64,000 nucleotides of DNA, from the NCBI GenBank assembly GCA_031552765.1, contig JAVBME010000008.1, positions 62,001 to 126,000 of the forward strand. Reading direction: 5' to 3'. Origin of the DNA: JAVBME01 sp031552765 (lineage in GTDB: Bacteria; Bacillota; Negativicutes; Acidaminococcales; JAISLQ01). Below, piece by piece: positions 1-8,778 of the stretch (position 1 is the stretch's first letter; the number at the start of each line of letters is the position of its first letter). The notes under the pieces were generated by a model that was not told the DNA's origin, searched no databases, and was given only the letters and a program-made list of their open reading frames with translations. Made by a program: the position numbers and the translations under genes.

Positions 1-289
1 TTTTTATAAAAGTAGTAGCCGGCTCTATACGGCCCATCAATTCTACAACTATGGATATTTCCGGGTCATTGATGATGTCGTCGAGTTCTTCGGTTATTTT
101 ATAGCCTTGGGAAGATAACTCTTGCACAAGGGCAGGATTTTTTTCCATGATGGTTTTTATTTTTATATTTACTCCTGCTTTTTGCGCTATTTCCGAGGCG
201 TTTCTTTCTAGCAACTCTACTACGCCGCCGCCTACGGTGCCTGCTCCTAAAAGTCCTACGTTTACTGTTCCGTTGATTTCGTTACACAT
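1..289 (-). CDS. hom: Homoserine dehydrogenase, N-terminal part (cut by window edge)
   Basis: Homoserine dehydrogenase reduces aspartate semialdehyde to homoserine, the branch point to threonine and methionine. Only the first 96 codons are present; the rest lies to the left of the window. The visible N-terminus carries the Rossmann dinucleotide motif GLLGAGTVGGGV around residues 12-23 and the ELMGR segment near residue 86, both typical of this family. The ATG at 289 is preceded by GGAGG at a spacing of 8. It lies 18 bp downstream of the ACT-domain gene thrR, with which it probably forms an operon. Confidence 0.88.
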   Translation of the reverse strand, partial: MCNEINGTVNVGLLGAGTVGGGVVELLERNASEIAQKAGVNIKIKTIMEKNPALVQELSSQGYKITEELDDIINDPEISIVVELMGRIEPATTFIK

Positions 290-307
290 GGCAAAATCCT
301 CCATCTT

Positions 308-751
308 TTATATCTGTCCCAATACTTCCAAGCGTTTTACGCCCTCAAGCATACGCAATTTATCCAAAAGGGCTTCCAGTTCTATGTCCAGCTCTTTGGT
401 CTCTATCGCAAGGTTTATGCTGGCAATCCCGTGTGACGGTATGCTTTGGTTTATTGTTATGACGCTGCCGGAATATTCCGCTATGGTATTTAGTACCCGG
501 GAAAGCACGCCGGATTTATGCTCCAGTAAAATCGCCAGGCTGACGATCTTTTCTTTACTGGCTTCAAAGAAAGGAAAGACATAATCCTTATATTTATAAT
601 AGGCGCTGCGGCTGAGCCCCAGCATTTCCACAGCTTCATTTACTGTTTTTACTTTACCTGACTGCAATATTTCTTTTATTTTTATAGTTTTCTTAATTGC
701 TTCCGGTAAAATTTCTTCTCTTACCAAATAAAAAGAAGAGTTATCAGACAT
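308..751 (-). CDS. thrR: ACT domain-containing protein, PheB/ThrR (UPF0735) family
   Basis: This small protein (147 aa from the ATG at 751) has an N-terminal helix-turn-helix-like segment containing AVEMLGLSRSAYYKYKDYV and a C-terminal ACT domain beginning near VSLAILLEHKSGVLS. This is the UPF0735/PheB layout. In Bacillus the homologue ThrR (YszB) represses the hom-thrCB operon, and here the gene lies directly upstream of hom, so control of threonine synthesis is the likely role. A longer frame begins at 760, but its ATG is only 3 nt from the GGAGG, whereas the ATG at 751 is 12 nt away and gives the usual family N-terminus. The symbol is assigned by context. Confidence 0.8.
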   Translation of the reverse strand: MSDNSSFYLVREEILPEAIKKTIKIKEILQSGKVKTVNEAVEMLGLSRSAYYKYKDYVFPFFEASKEKIVSLAILLEHKSGVLSRVLNTIAEYSGSVITINQSIPSHGIASINLAIETKELDIELEALLDKLRMLEGVKRLEVLGQI

Positions 752-810
752 GGCAAGCATTCCCCTCCCAGAGTTCTTTTCACGAAGATGTTTTTCTACT
801 GACGAAAGAC

Positions 811-840
811 ATTATAACATTGACGTTGCAAAAAAAGCAA
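811..840 (-). promoter_or_regulatory. Probable promoter of thrR-hom
   Basis: On the minus strand TATAAT (811-816) is preceded by TG one base upstream, forming an extended -10. A weak -35 TTGCTT (835-840) stands 18 bp away. It lies about 60 bp upstream of the thrR start. Confidence 0.5.
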
Positions 841-851
841 TATTTTTTGCC

Positions 852-884
852 AAAAATAAAATATAGATAAATGAATATCTATAT
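852..884 (-). terminator. Probable terminator upstream of thrR
   Basis: A 9-bp perfect stem (ATATAGATA paired with TATCTATAT) is followed on the minus strand by the T-rich tail TTTATTTTT. It lies just past the gpsA stop codon and separates gpsA from the thrR promoter. Confidence 0.6.
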
Positions 885-901
885 TCTAAGGCTTAAAATA
901 T

Positions 902-1897
902 TTAAATTTCAGCTTTGTATTCACGGCTCATCAAATCGAAAACCGCAGTTTTGACATCTTTCTTTTGATAGATCACTTTATATAATTCGTTGGTTATCGG
1001 CATCTCGATAGAAAGTTTTTCCGCCAGCAGGAAGGCCGCTTTTGTCGCCCTGATACCTTCTACTACCATATTTGTCTGCTGTGTTATCTCTTCTACGGTA
1101 AAACCCTTGGCCAGTTGTTCTCCCGCCCAGCGATTGCGGCTGTGAGCGCTTATACAGGTAGCGATAAGGTCGCCGGTGCCGGCCAGCCCGGCAAAGGTCG
1201 CCGGCTGCGCTCCCATGGCCAAACCTAAGCGGGTTATTTCAGCGAGGCCGCGCGTCATGGTAGCGGCTTTTATATTGTCCTGAAAGCCCAAGCCGCTCAG
1301 CATACCGAGCGCCAAAGCGATGATATTTTTAAAGGCTCCGCCCAGTTCCACTCCTACCGTGTCGCTGCTGGTATAGGGACGAAAATACGGTGTGCTGAAA
1401 ATATCCTGCAATTCTGTTTTTACGGCAGCGTCTTCAGACGCTATTACTGTTGCCGTCGGTTGCCTTTGCCCTACTTCTTCGGCGTGGTTAGGGCCGGAAA
1501 GTACGGCGACGGATGAAAAGGGGCATTCGTTTTTTATAACTTCAGACATCCTTAAAAAACTTCCTTCTTCTAGGCCTTTGGCGCAGGAAAGAAGTATTTG
1601 CCCGGGCAAAAGCAACGAAGAAAGTCTGCGGGAAATGTCGCGTACAGCTTGTGAAGGGGTCGCAATGACCAGAATGCCACTTTTTGCCGCAAGTACGATA
1701 TCTGAAGTGACAGCCAGGTTTTCAGGTAAAACTACTGTAGGCAAGTAGGTATTGTTTACACGTTTTTCCGCAATATCTCTGGCCTGTTTTTCCTGCCGCA
1801 CCCATAAGGTTACAGGGTTTGCCGCTTTTTCCGCCAGCATTTTCGCCAGTGCTGTGCCCCAGCCGCCGGCGCCGATGACACTGATGCTTTTTTTCAT
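902..1897 (-). CDS. gpsA: NAD(P)-dependent glycerol-3-phosphate dehydrogenase
   Basis: GpsA makes sn-glycerol 3-phosphate from dihydroxyacetone phosphate, the backbone for phospholipid synthesis. The 331-aa length is normal. The nucleotide-binding motif GAGGWG is at residues 9-14. The conserved lysine region GAFKNIIALALG and the substrate-binding segment SRNRWAGE are both present. It sits 6 bp after plsY, whose product uses glycerol 3-phosphate, so the two adjacent genes act in successive steps. It is the last gene of the der-plsY-gpsA set and is followed by a hairpin terminator. Confidence 0.97.
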   Translation of the reverse strand: MKKSISVIGAGGWGTALAKMLAEKAANPVTLWVRQEKQARDIAEKRVNNTYLPTVVLPENLAVTSDIVLAAKSGILVIATPSQAVRDISRRLSSLLLPGQILLSCAKGLEEGSFLRMSEVIKNECPFSSVAVLSGPNHAEEVGQRQPTATVIASEDAAVKTELQDIFSTPYFRPYTSSDTVGVELGGAFKNIIALALGMLSGLGFQDNIKAATMTRGLAEITRLGLAMGAQPATFAGLAGTGDLIATCISAHSRNRWAGEQLAKGFTVEEITQQTNMVVEGIRATKAAFLLAEKLSIEMPITNELYKVIYQKKDVKTAVFDLMSREYKAEI

Positions 1898-1903
1898 ATA
1901 GTT

Positions 1904-2518
1904 TTAATCCTTGTTTTTAAAATTATCAGTACTGCCCGGCTTTATTTTACTTTCCGTACCGTTGAGCAGCCTTGTTATATTCTCTTTATGGCGTAAAATG
2001 ATAAACAAAGCCGCTATGCCGCCAAAAAAGGTGAATTGCCAGGGATAAGCAAAATACCAGGACAGTATGGGAACAAGCGCCGCAGCTATTATCGAGCCAA
2101 GCGAGACATAGCGTGTGAGGTAAACTATTACCGCCCAAAGAGTAAATACCACCCCGGTTACCTTCGGCATCAAAACAAGGATGACGCCCAAGCCGGTGGC
2201 AACCCCCCTGCCCCCTTTGAAACCAAGAAACAATGGGTAATTATGGCCAATGATAGCGGCAATACCGCCCAGCAAAAGAGCCAATACGCCGCCGTCTAAA
2301 TAACTTGCCGCAAAAACGGCCAGCATGCCTTTGCCCATATCGAGCAGCAACACTATGGCCGCCGGTTTGGGGCCCAAGATACGAAACATATTAGTTGTGC
2401 CGATGTTTTTGCTGCCATAGTCTCTTATATCAATATTACAAAACCAACGGCCGATAAACAGGCCGCTGGGAATGCAACCCAATAGGTAGCCAATAATAGC
2501 GATGATAAAATATTGCAC
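1904..2518 (-). CDS. plsY: Acyl-phosphate:glycerol-3-phosphate acyltransferase
   Basis: PlsY is an integral membrane enzyme that moves an acyl group from acyl-phosphate to glycerol 3-phosphate, giving lysophosphatidate. The 204-aa protein has several hydrophobic segments and the family signatures GCIPSG (residues 14-19), RDYGSKNIGTTN and the glycine-rich GFKGGRGVATG loop. It starts with GTG two bases after the der stop codon, and the ribosome binding site GAGGG lies inside the end of der, so the genes are translationally linked. Confidence 0.96.
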   Translation of the reverse strand: MQYFIIAIIGYLLGCIPSGLFIGRWFCNIDIRDYGSKNIGTTNMFRILGPKPAAIVLLLDMGKGMLAVFAASYLDGGVLALLLGGIAAIIGHNYPLFLGFKGGRGVATGLGVILVLMPKVTGVVFTLWAVIVYLTRYVSLGSIIAAALVPILSWYFAYPWQFTFFGGIAALFIILRHKENITRLLNGTESKIKPGSTDNFKNKD

Positions 2519-2520
2519 GG

Positions 2521-3852
2521 TTATCCCTCTTCTTCCGCTCTTCCCCGGACGATCATGTTGATAGGCGTGCCCTCAAAACCGAAAGCTTCACGTAATTTGT
2601 TTTCTAAAAAACGTTGATAGGAAAAATGCATTATTTCCGGATCGTTGACAAAAAAGACAAATGTAGGCGGCTTGGTCTTTACCTGCGTACAATAGAGAAG
2701 TTTCAAGCGCACACCTTTTTCCGACGGCGGGGGGTTGACGCTGACGGCGTCTTCTATCACCTGGTTGAGTACGCTCGTAGAAATACGCATGGCGTGTTGT
2801 TCCGCGACGTAGTTTATTATTTCCGGCAAACGGTGGATACGTTGTTTGGTCAACGCCGAAACATAGACAATGGGAGCGTATTGCATGAAGACAAGCTCGT
2901 TGCGCAGGTCTTCCGTATAACGCAAATGGGTTGAGGTATCTTTTTCCATCAGGTCCCATTTATTTACGACCAAAAGTATACCGCGGCCGGCTTCGTGGGC
3001 ATAGCCGGCTATTTTTTTGTCTTGTTCGGTCACGCCTTCCGCCGCGTTGATGACCATCAAAACGACGTCCGAACGGTCAACCGCACGTAAAGAACGGATA
3101 ACGCTGTAGCGCTCTATCGGTTCGTCCACCCGGGCCCGCCGCCGCATGCCGGCAGTATCGATGAAAAGAAATTTCATGCCGTTTCGTTCTACGGTGGTAT
3201 CGATGGCGTCTCTGGTCGTACCGGCGATATCTGTGACGATAGAACGCTCTTCTCCTACCAGGGCATTGAAAATGGAGGATTTACCTACATTAGGCCGGCC
3301 AATAATGGCAACCTTTATTGTGTCACTCTCATCTTCGGCAGCAGTATCGCTTTCCGGCGGGAATTTTTCTATTATGGCGTCCAAGAGGTCGCCGATATTC
3401 AACTTATTGGAAGAAGATATGGGTATAGGTTCGCCTAGACCCAGATTGTAAAATTCGTATATTTCCATTTCCTGTTTGGGCGAATCGGCCTTGTTCACGG
3501 CCAGGACGACAGGTTTTTTTGCGCCGCGCAAGATGGAGCACACTACTTCATCCTGCTGGGTCAGTCCGCTTCTGGCGTCTACGACAAAAAGTATCACGTC
3601 GGCCTCTTTTATGGCAATTTCCGCCTGGGCGCGGATGCTCGCGAGGATCTCATCATTAGAGCCTATCTCTATGCCTCCGGTGTCGATCATGGTAAATTCC
3701 CTGCCCAACCATTCAGTGTGGGCATAAAGACGGTCCCGGGTAACGCCCGGGCGGTCTTCCACTATCGATATCCTCTTATTTGCTATAAGATTGAATAATG
3801 TTGATTTACCGACGTTAGGACGGCCTACTATAGCTAATACAGGTTTAGACAT
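2521..3852 (-). CDS. der: Ribosome biogenesis GTPase Der (EngA)
   Basis: Der is a tandem GTPase needed for 50S subunit assembly. Both G domains are clear. The first has GRPNVGKS at residues 9-16, DTGG and NKAD. The second has another GRPNVGKS near residue 184, DTAG and NKWD. A KH-like C-terminal domain follows. At 443 aa it has the usual family length. It lies between a cobalamin adenosyltransferase gene and plsY. Confidence 0.97.
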   Translation of the reverse strand: MSKPVLAIVGRPNVGKSTLFNLIANKRISIVEDRPGVTRDRLYAHTEWLGREFTMIDTGGIEIGSNDEILASIRAQAEIAIKEADVILFVVDARSGLTQQDEVVCSILRGAKKPVVLAVNKADSPKQEMEIYEFYNLGLGEPIPISSSNKLNIGDLLDAIIEKFPPESDTAAEDESDTIKVAIIGRPNVGKSSIFNALVGEERSIVTDIAGTTRDAIDTTVERNGMKFLFIDTAGMRRRARVDEPIERYSVIRSLRAVDRSDVVLMVINAAEGVTEQDKKIAGYAHEAGRGILLVVNKWDLMEKDTSTHLRYTEDLRNELVFMQYAPIVYVSALTKQRIHRLPEIINYVAEQHAMRISTSVLNQVIEDAVSVNPPPSEKGVRLKLLYCTQVKTKPPTFVFFVNDPEIMHFSYQRFLENKLREAFGFEGTPINMIVRGRAEEEG

Positions 3853-3867
3853 TATATTTCCTCACTC

Positions 3868-4404
3868 TCAATGGTCGATGCCTGTGCGTGATTCAATCCC
3901 TAAGTTGAAATAATGTTTGACGTTTTTCATCTCGGTCACAAGGTCAGCGAGTTCAATCAACTCCAAAGGCGCCGCTATACCGGTAAATACTATTTCGGTT
4001 TTCCCGGAGTTCCTGCACTCTAAAAAATCGATAACTTCTTTGACCGGCAACAGTCCGTAAGCGATTGCCACATTTATTTCATCAAGAATCACTATATCAT
4101 ATTTCTGAGCTGTTATAGCGTCTTTTGCTTTTTCCCAGCCACTTCTTACCATTTTCACATCTATCGGGTCAGGGTTGGCAAAATTTACAAAACAGTCCCT
4201 GCCTACCTGGCATATTTCAAAATCCGGCAAATATTTGACAGATTTTATTTCGCCATAATTTTCATCATTTTTTAAAAATTGCAGCATGAGAACTTTCAGC
4301 CCGTGCCCTACTGCCCTCATCGCCAAACCCAGGCTGGCGGTAGTCTTTCCTTTGCCGTCGCCGGTATATACTTGTACCATTCCTTGCCCGTCCATGCCGT
4401 TCAC
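3868..4404 (-). CDS. cobO: Cob(I)yrinic acid a,c-diamide adenosyltransferase
   Basis: This CobA/CobO/BtuR-type enzyme attaches the adenosyl group to the cobalt of corrinoids using ATP. The 178-aa protein has the P-loop GDGKGKTT at residues 15-22 and the Walker B-like VILDEINVAI. An alternative start at Met9 would still keep the P-loop. No other cobalamin gene is in the window, so it may serve salvage or a B12-dependent enzyme elsewhere. It sits between the DUF512 gene and der with spacings of 5 and 15 bp. Confidence 0.93.
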   Translation of the reverse strand: MNGMDGQGMVQVYTGDGKGKTTASLGLAMRAVGHGLKVLMLQFLKNDENYGEIKSVKYLPDFEICQVGRDCFVNFANPDPIDVKMVRSGWEKAKDAITAQKYDIVILDEINVAIAYGLLPVKEVIDFLECRNSGKTEIVFTGIAAPLELIELADLVTEMKNVKHYFNLGIESRTGIDH

Positions 4405-4409
4405 CGCCT

Positions 4410-5705
4410 TTATGCTGATAACAGCCGCTTTAGACCGGCTGCTCCCTGGGCAACTTTTACAGTGCAGGGGATGTTTTTTTCCAAGTCTTTTATGTGCATG
4501 CCGTCCAGAAAATCTTCCTCCTGAGCGCGCAGGGCAAGGCCAGGGATGATTACGCGCACAGGCATTTGCGGTAACGACATTATTTTTCTCATTATGTCCT
4601 GTCCAGTCAAAAGGCCCGTTACGGTCACGGTATGACCAAAAAAAACGTTCTCCACCGGCAGCAGACAGTGCTTACTGCCTGTTTGCCTGTTTATTTCTTC
4701 TAGCAGAGGAGCTAATACCTGCTGGGCGGACAGGCCGCATACTACAAAGGTGTCAGGCTGTTTTACCGGCAGAGGTATTTTTTCTTCCTGCCATTCATCA
4801 AGGAATTTCCTTATTATGCCTACGCCGTTTTCATATTGAGGGAAACCGTCATAATCTTTGGCCCGAGGAACTGGTTTTTTCGCTTGCACATAAAATTCGT
4901 CGGAAGGATAGATAAATGCGCGGCCTATTTCGGCGCGGCATGCTTTCTGCCATGCGGTTACAGTATCGACAAGGATTTTGGCTTCTTCTTCAGTAAAGGC
5001 GCGCAAACCGTCTGCCCGGCTGTATTTGGTAAGGCCTACAGGCACTACGGCCATTGATAATATAGACGAGTTGAAGGCAAAAAGGTCATGGAAAGTTTTT
5101 TGCAAAACCGCCCCGTCGTTTATACCGGGACAAAGCACCACCTGGGTGTGAAACTCTATGCCGCCTGCCGCGAGCCTTTTGATACAGGATAATATCTCTC
5201 CCGCCCGCTTGTTGCGGATAAGTCTTTGGCGGATAATCTCATCTGTAGCGTGTACCGACACATATAAAGGTGACAGGTGCAGTTTTAGTATGCGCTGTTC
5301 ATCGGCAGGAGTGAAATTGGTAAAGGTAATAAAATTGCCATATAAAAAGGACAACCTATAATCGTCGTCTTTCACATAAAGGCTTGAGCGCATCTGGGGC
5401 GCCATCTGGTCGACGAAACAAAATACGCAGGCATTGGAACATTCTTTTACTCCGTCAAATACTGCTGTATCAAACTCGAGCCCTAATTCCTGGTCAATTT
5501 CTTTATGTATGATTACAGTGCGCTCTTTGCCTTCCCCGTCTGCCAGGGAGAGTTCGAGCAGTTCTTCTGCGAACAGGAAACTCAGGTCAATGATATCAAA
5601 AAAGGCGTTCCCGTTTACGGCAAGGAGGCGCTCGCCGGATTGAACGCCGGCTAAATCAGCCGGGCTGTGCAGTTTTACCTTTGTTATGCAGTTATTTTCA
5701 TACAT
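4410..5705 (-). CDS. DUF512 family radical SAM / FeS protein
   Basis: The 431-aa protein begins with a PDZ-like segment (SPADLAGVQSGERLLAVNG, about residues 14-32). A radical-SAM-type cluster motif CxxxCxxC follows, formed by Cys89, Cys93 and Cys96 in the context ECSNACVFCFVDQM. The C-terminal DUF512 region ends the protein. The family (TIGR03279) is common next to der in Firmicutes. Its substrate is not settled to my knowledge, so no function is claimed beyond a probable [4Fe-4S] radical SAM enzyme. Its frame runs up to 5 bp before cobO. Confidence 0.88.
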   Translation of the reverse strand: MYENNCITKVKLHSPADLAGVQSGERLLAVNGNAFFDIIDLSFLFAEELLELSLADGEGKERTVIIHKEIDQELGLEFDTAVFDGVKECSNACVFCFVDQMAPQMRSSLYVKDDDYRLSFLYGNFITFTNFTPADEQRILKLHLSPLYVSVHATDEIIRQRLIRNKRAGEILSCIKRLAAGGIEFHTQVVLCPGINDGAVLQKTFHDLFAFNSSILSMAVVPVGLTKYSRADGLRAFTEEEAKILVDTVTAWQKACRAEIGRAFIYPSDEFYVQAKKPVPRAKDYDGFPQYENGVGIIRKFLDEWQEEKIPLPVKQPDTFVVCGLSAQQVLAPLLEEINRQTGSKHCLLPVENVFFGHTVTVTGLLTGQDIMRKIMSLPQMPVRVIIPGLALRAQEEDFLDGMHIKDLEKNIPCTVKVAQGAAGLKRLLSA

Positions 5706-5721
5706 AAATTTGTCCTTGCTT

Positions 5722-6810
5722 TTATTTATGTGCTTCGCCTCGGGCGTAGCCGAAGTTTTCTATGGCTATCCCCCTGGCGGTCAGCCATTCGCGGGTATTA
5801 CCCGTTATAACAATGGGTTTTTTATGTAAATCATCAATGTTGGCGGCGCCGGCCAGCAACATGGTTTTTTTCAGGCCGTCCAGCAAATCGGTGATGCTTT
5901 GGCTAACAGATTCTTCGTCATTGCCGCTCTTTGCCAGTGTGCGCAAAAACATGGCCGCAATACCTGCGGCCCGTCCGCCGCACGCTAAAGCTTTCGCTAA
6001 ATCGAGGGCGCTGCGGATGCCGCCGCTTACCACTATATCTGCGCGGCCTTTGGCTACAGTGGCTGCTTCCAGTGTGCTGGCGGCCGTCGTTATGCCCCAG
6101 GACAAAAGTTCGGGATGGGCAAAAGCTTCGCCGCGCGCAGCTTCGATAGCCAGAAAATTGCTGCCGCCGCAGCCGGAAATATCTATAGCGCTCACTCCTG
6201 CGGCAATGAGTTCACCGGCTTGTTCCATTGCTATGCCGCAGCCGGTTTCTTTTACTATGACCGGTACGTCGAGCACGGCAATGATTTTTTTTATATTGTC
6301 AAGGTAACCGCGAAAATCCCTGTCGCCTTCCGGCATTACCATTTCCTGCGCTATATTGAGGTGTATTTGCAGAGCATCGGCTCCAAGCATATCGACAACA
6401 GACTGCGCTTGCCGCGCCGTTGCATAAGCGCCGATGTTGGCAAAAATAACGCCGTCAGGATTTTCTTCACGGACAACGGTAAAAGTGTTTATGACCGAAG
6501 GGTCTTTAAGCGCTATATTCTGTGAACCAACTGCCATGGCGGCGTTCGTCCGCTTAGCCGCTATGGCTAAACGGCGGTTGGTTTCCATTACGCTTTGGTC
6601 GCCGCCGGTCATGGCGTTGATGACAAGCGGATGGGGCAATTTGATCCCGGCTATGGCCGTGGAAAGGTCTACCGCAGAGAAATCCAGGCCGGACAAACAA
6701 TTATGTACCAGCTGGATATCAGAAAACCCGGTTTGTTGAGGGCCGTCCGGCAGTTCTAAGGAATATCTTAGATGATCGGCTTTTCGCGATCGGTGTAATA
6801 GGGTTTTCAT
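5722..6810 (-). CDS. fni: Isopentenyl-diphosphate delta-isomerase, type 2
   Basis: The FMN-dependent type 2 isomerase interconverts IPP and DMAPP. The 362-aa protein has the family motifs MTGGD (about 67-71), VGSQNIAL and the flavin/phosphate-binding ISGCGGSNF and VSGGIRSALD. It lies 3 bp downstream of ispH-rpsA, so the last step of the MEP pathway and the isomerase are neighbours. IspH yields both isomers, which makes Fni non-essential in such bacteria but useful for balancing the pools. Confidence 0.95.
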   Translation of the reverse strand: MKTLLHRSRKADHLRYSLELPDGPQQTGFSDIQLVHNCLSGLDFSAVDLSTAIAGIKLPHPLVINAMTGGDQSVMETNRRLAIAAKRTNAAMAVGSQNIALKDPSVINTFTVVREENPDGVIFANIGAYATARQAQSVVDMLGADALQIHLNIAQEMVMPEGDRDFRGYLDNIKKIIAVLDVPVIVKETGCGIAMEQAGELIAAGVSAIDISGCGGSNFLAIEAARGEAFAHPELLSWGITTAASTLEAATVAKGRADIVVSGGIRSALDLAKALACGGRAAGIAAMFLRTLAKSGNDEESVSQSITDLLDGLKKTMLLAGAANIDDLHKKPIVITGNTREWLTARGIAIENFGYARGEAHK

Positions 6811-6813
6811 ATA

Positions 6814-8778
6814 TTATTTGTCGAGCAATTTGCTCAGGTCAAATTTACTGCCGATAGAAGTAGTAAACTCATTATTTTCAGCAAGATATTCTTTGAATTC
6901 ATTTTTTTCGGCATCATGCTTCGCCTGGGCGATGCTTAAAGATATTTTCTTGCTTTTTTTGTCTACGCCTAAGACTTTTACCTTTACCGGCTGTCCTTCT
7001 TTTAGGACTGATTCGGGTTTATCGATACGCTCTTCGGCGATTTCAGAGATATGTACGAGCCCTTCCGCATTGTTCTCCAGCAGTACAAAAACGCCGAACG
7101 GCAAGAACTTGCTTACTTTTCCTTCCAGTATTTGTCCTTCTTTGATACCGGCAATGACGCTAAACCACGGGTCTGGCTGCAAATCGCGCAGGCTTAAGGA
7201 TATTTTTTTGTTTTCTACATCCACTTTTTGTACCAGTACTTGTACTTTGTCGCCGACATTAAGTATATCGGAAGGATGTTTTACCCGGTGCCAGGCCATA
7301 TCGGAAATGTGCACAAGTCCGTCAACGCCGCCGATATCGATAAAAGCGCCAAAGTTGGCTAAACGTGATACAGTGCCTTCATATTTTTCGCCGGATTTTA
7401 TTTTGTTGTAAAATTCTTTTTCCTTAACTGCCTTCTCTTCTTTAAGTACTTCACGGCGAGAAAGCACAACCCGTTTTCTCGTTCCTTCATTTTCCAGTTC
7501 AATAACTTTGGCAGATATTTTTTGACCGACCATCGGTGAAAAATCTTCTATCCTGTGGACATCTACATGGGAGGCGGGTATAAAACCCCTCACGCCCAAT
7601 ACGTCTACCGTTATACCGCCTTTTACCACCGCGGTAACAAGCGTTTCCAGCGTCTCGCCGTTTTCTTGGGCGGCGGCCAGGCGTTCCCAGGCCAGCACGC
7701 TGTCGGCCCGTACTTTGGAAAGGATGACGCAACCGTCTTTATCGGGATTTATTATCATGGCGCTTATACTGTCGCCAACTTTGACCAGAGAGTTTAAATC
7801 GTCCGGAGGCAACAAAGACATTTCCGAACGGAGAATGATACCGTCGCTTTTGTGTTGTATATCGAGATACACCTCATCTTTGGCGATACTGCTTACAACC
7901 CCTGTAATTATTTCTCCCGCCTTGATGTTAGCTATCGCGCCTTCACCGATTGTTTGCATTTCTTCCATTTTATTAATAACCTCCTCAATCAACCAATCTG
8001 GTGTAGACGCCCCGGCGGTCACACCTATATGTTTGCTGTTTTCCAGCATCTCCGACAATAGTTCGTCGGCGGTCTCGATAAATATGGTATTGGAGCAGTG
8101 TTCGGCAACAATATCACGCAGGTGGTTTGTATTGGCGCTGTTTTTTCCGCCGACTACTATCATGGTGTCGACATTTTTGGCCAATTCCACGGCTGCTTGC
8201 TGGCGTTCGCTGGTAGCCTTGCAGATGGTGCGGGCGACCTTGCTTTCGGAAGCTTTGTCGGTTATAAGGCTGCTTAGTTTTTGAAATGCATCTTCTGTGC
8301 AGGTGGTTTGTACGACTATACCATAGCGGCCGCCTGCTGGAAGGTTGTCCACCTCATCAGAACTGCCGATCACGATAGTGTTTGCTCCGCCCCAGGCTTT
8401 GATGCTTATCACTTCAGGATGCTTGGCCTCGCCTATTATCACTACCCGGTAGCCGTCCTGGCAAAATTTTTCCGCGGCCTCCTGGGCTTTCTTTACATGC
8501 GGACAGGTGGCGTCTATTACCGTCAGCTCGCGGGCTTGGGCGATGTTATAACTTGACGGCCCTTCGCCATGTGAACGGAATATTACCTTGCTGCCTGCTT
8601 TTAGGCCGTAAAGTGAATCTACCGGTGTTATACCTTGTTTTTTTAAACGGTTGATCATTTGCGGGTTGTGGATGAGCGGGCCAAGAGTATAGGAACCGGC
8701 GCCGCTTTCTGTGGCCAGGTTTACGGCGCGTTTTACTCCCTGACAAAAACCCATGTATTTAGCTTTGGTGATTTTCAA
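6814..8778 (-). CDS. ispH: IspH (HMBPP reductase) fused to four S1 RNA-binding domains
   Basis: This 654-aa protein joins two functions. Residues 1 to about 280 are IspH, the [4Fe-4S] enzyme that turns HMBPP into IPP and DMAPP. The cluster ligands Cys12 (GFCQGV), Cys92 (DATCPHV) and Cys185 (RTICKATS) are visible. From about residue 287 on, four S1/OB-fold repeats follow, the last two being the most typical (GTVSRLANFGAFIDIGG and GKVSKFLPFGVFVLL). The C-terminal half resembles ribosomal protein S1 (RpsA). Such fusions are known in Clostridia and relatives. The frame is continuous with no sign of a sequencing join. Confidence 0.95.
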   Translation of the reverse strand: MKITKAKYMGFCQGVKRAVNLATESGAGSYTLGPLIHNPQMINRLKKQGITPVDSLYGLKAGSKVIFRSHGEGPSSYNIAQARELTVIDATCPHVKKAQEAAEKFCQDGYRVVIIGEAKHPEVISIKAWGGANTIVIGSSDEVDNLPAGGRYGIVVQTTCTEDAFQKLSSLITDKASESKVARTICKATSERQQAAVELAKNVDTMIVVGGKNSANTNHLRDIVAEHCSNTIFIETADELLSEMLENSKHIGVTAGASTPDWLIEEVINKMEEMQTIGEGAIANIKAGEIITGVVSSIAKDEVYLDIQHKSDGIILRSEMSLLPPDDLNSLVKVGDSISAMIINPDKDGCVILSKVRADSVLAWERLAAAQENGETLETLVTAVVKGGITVDVLGVRGFIPASHVDVHRIEDFSPMVGQKISAKVIELENEGTRKRVVLSRREVLKEEKAVKEKEFYNKIKSGEKYEGTVSRLANFGAFIDIGGVDGLVHISDMAWHRVKHPSDILNVGDKVQVLVQKVDVENKKISLSLRDLQPDPWFSVIAGIKEGQILEGKVSKFLPFGVFVLLENNAEGLVHISEIAEERIDKPESVLKEGQPVKVKVLGVDKKSKKISLSIAQAKHDAEKNEFKEYLAENNEFTTSIGSKFDLSKLLDK

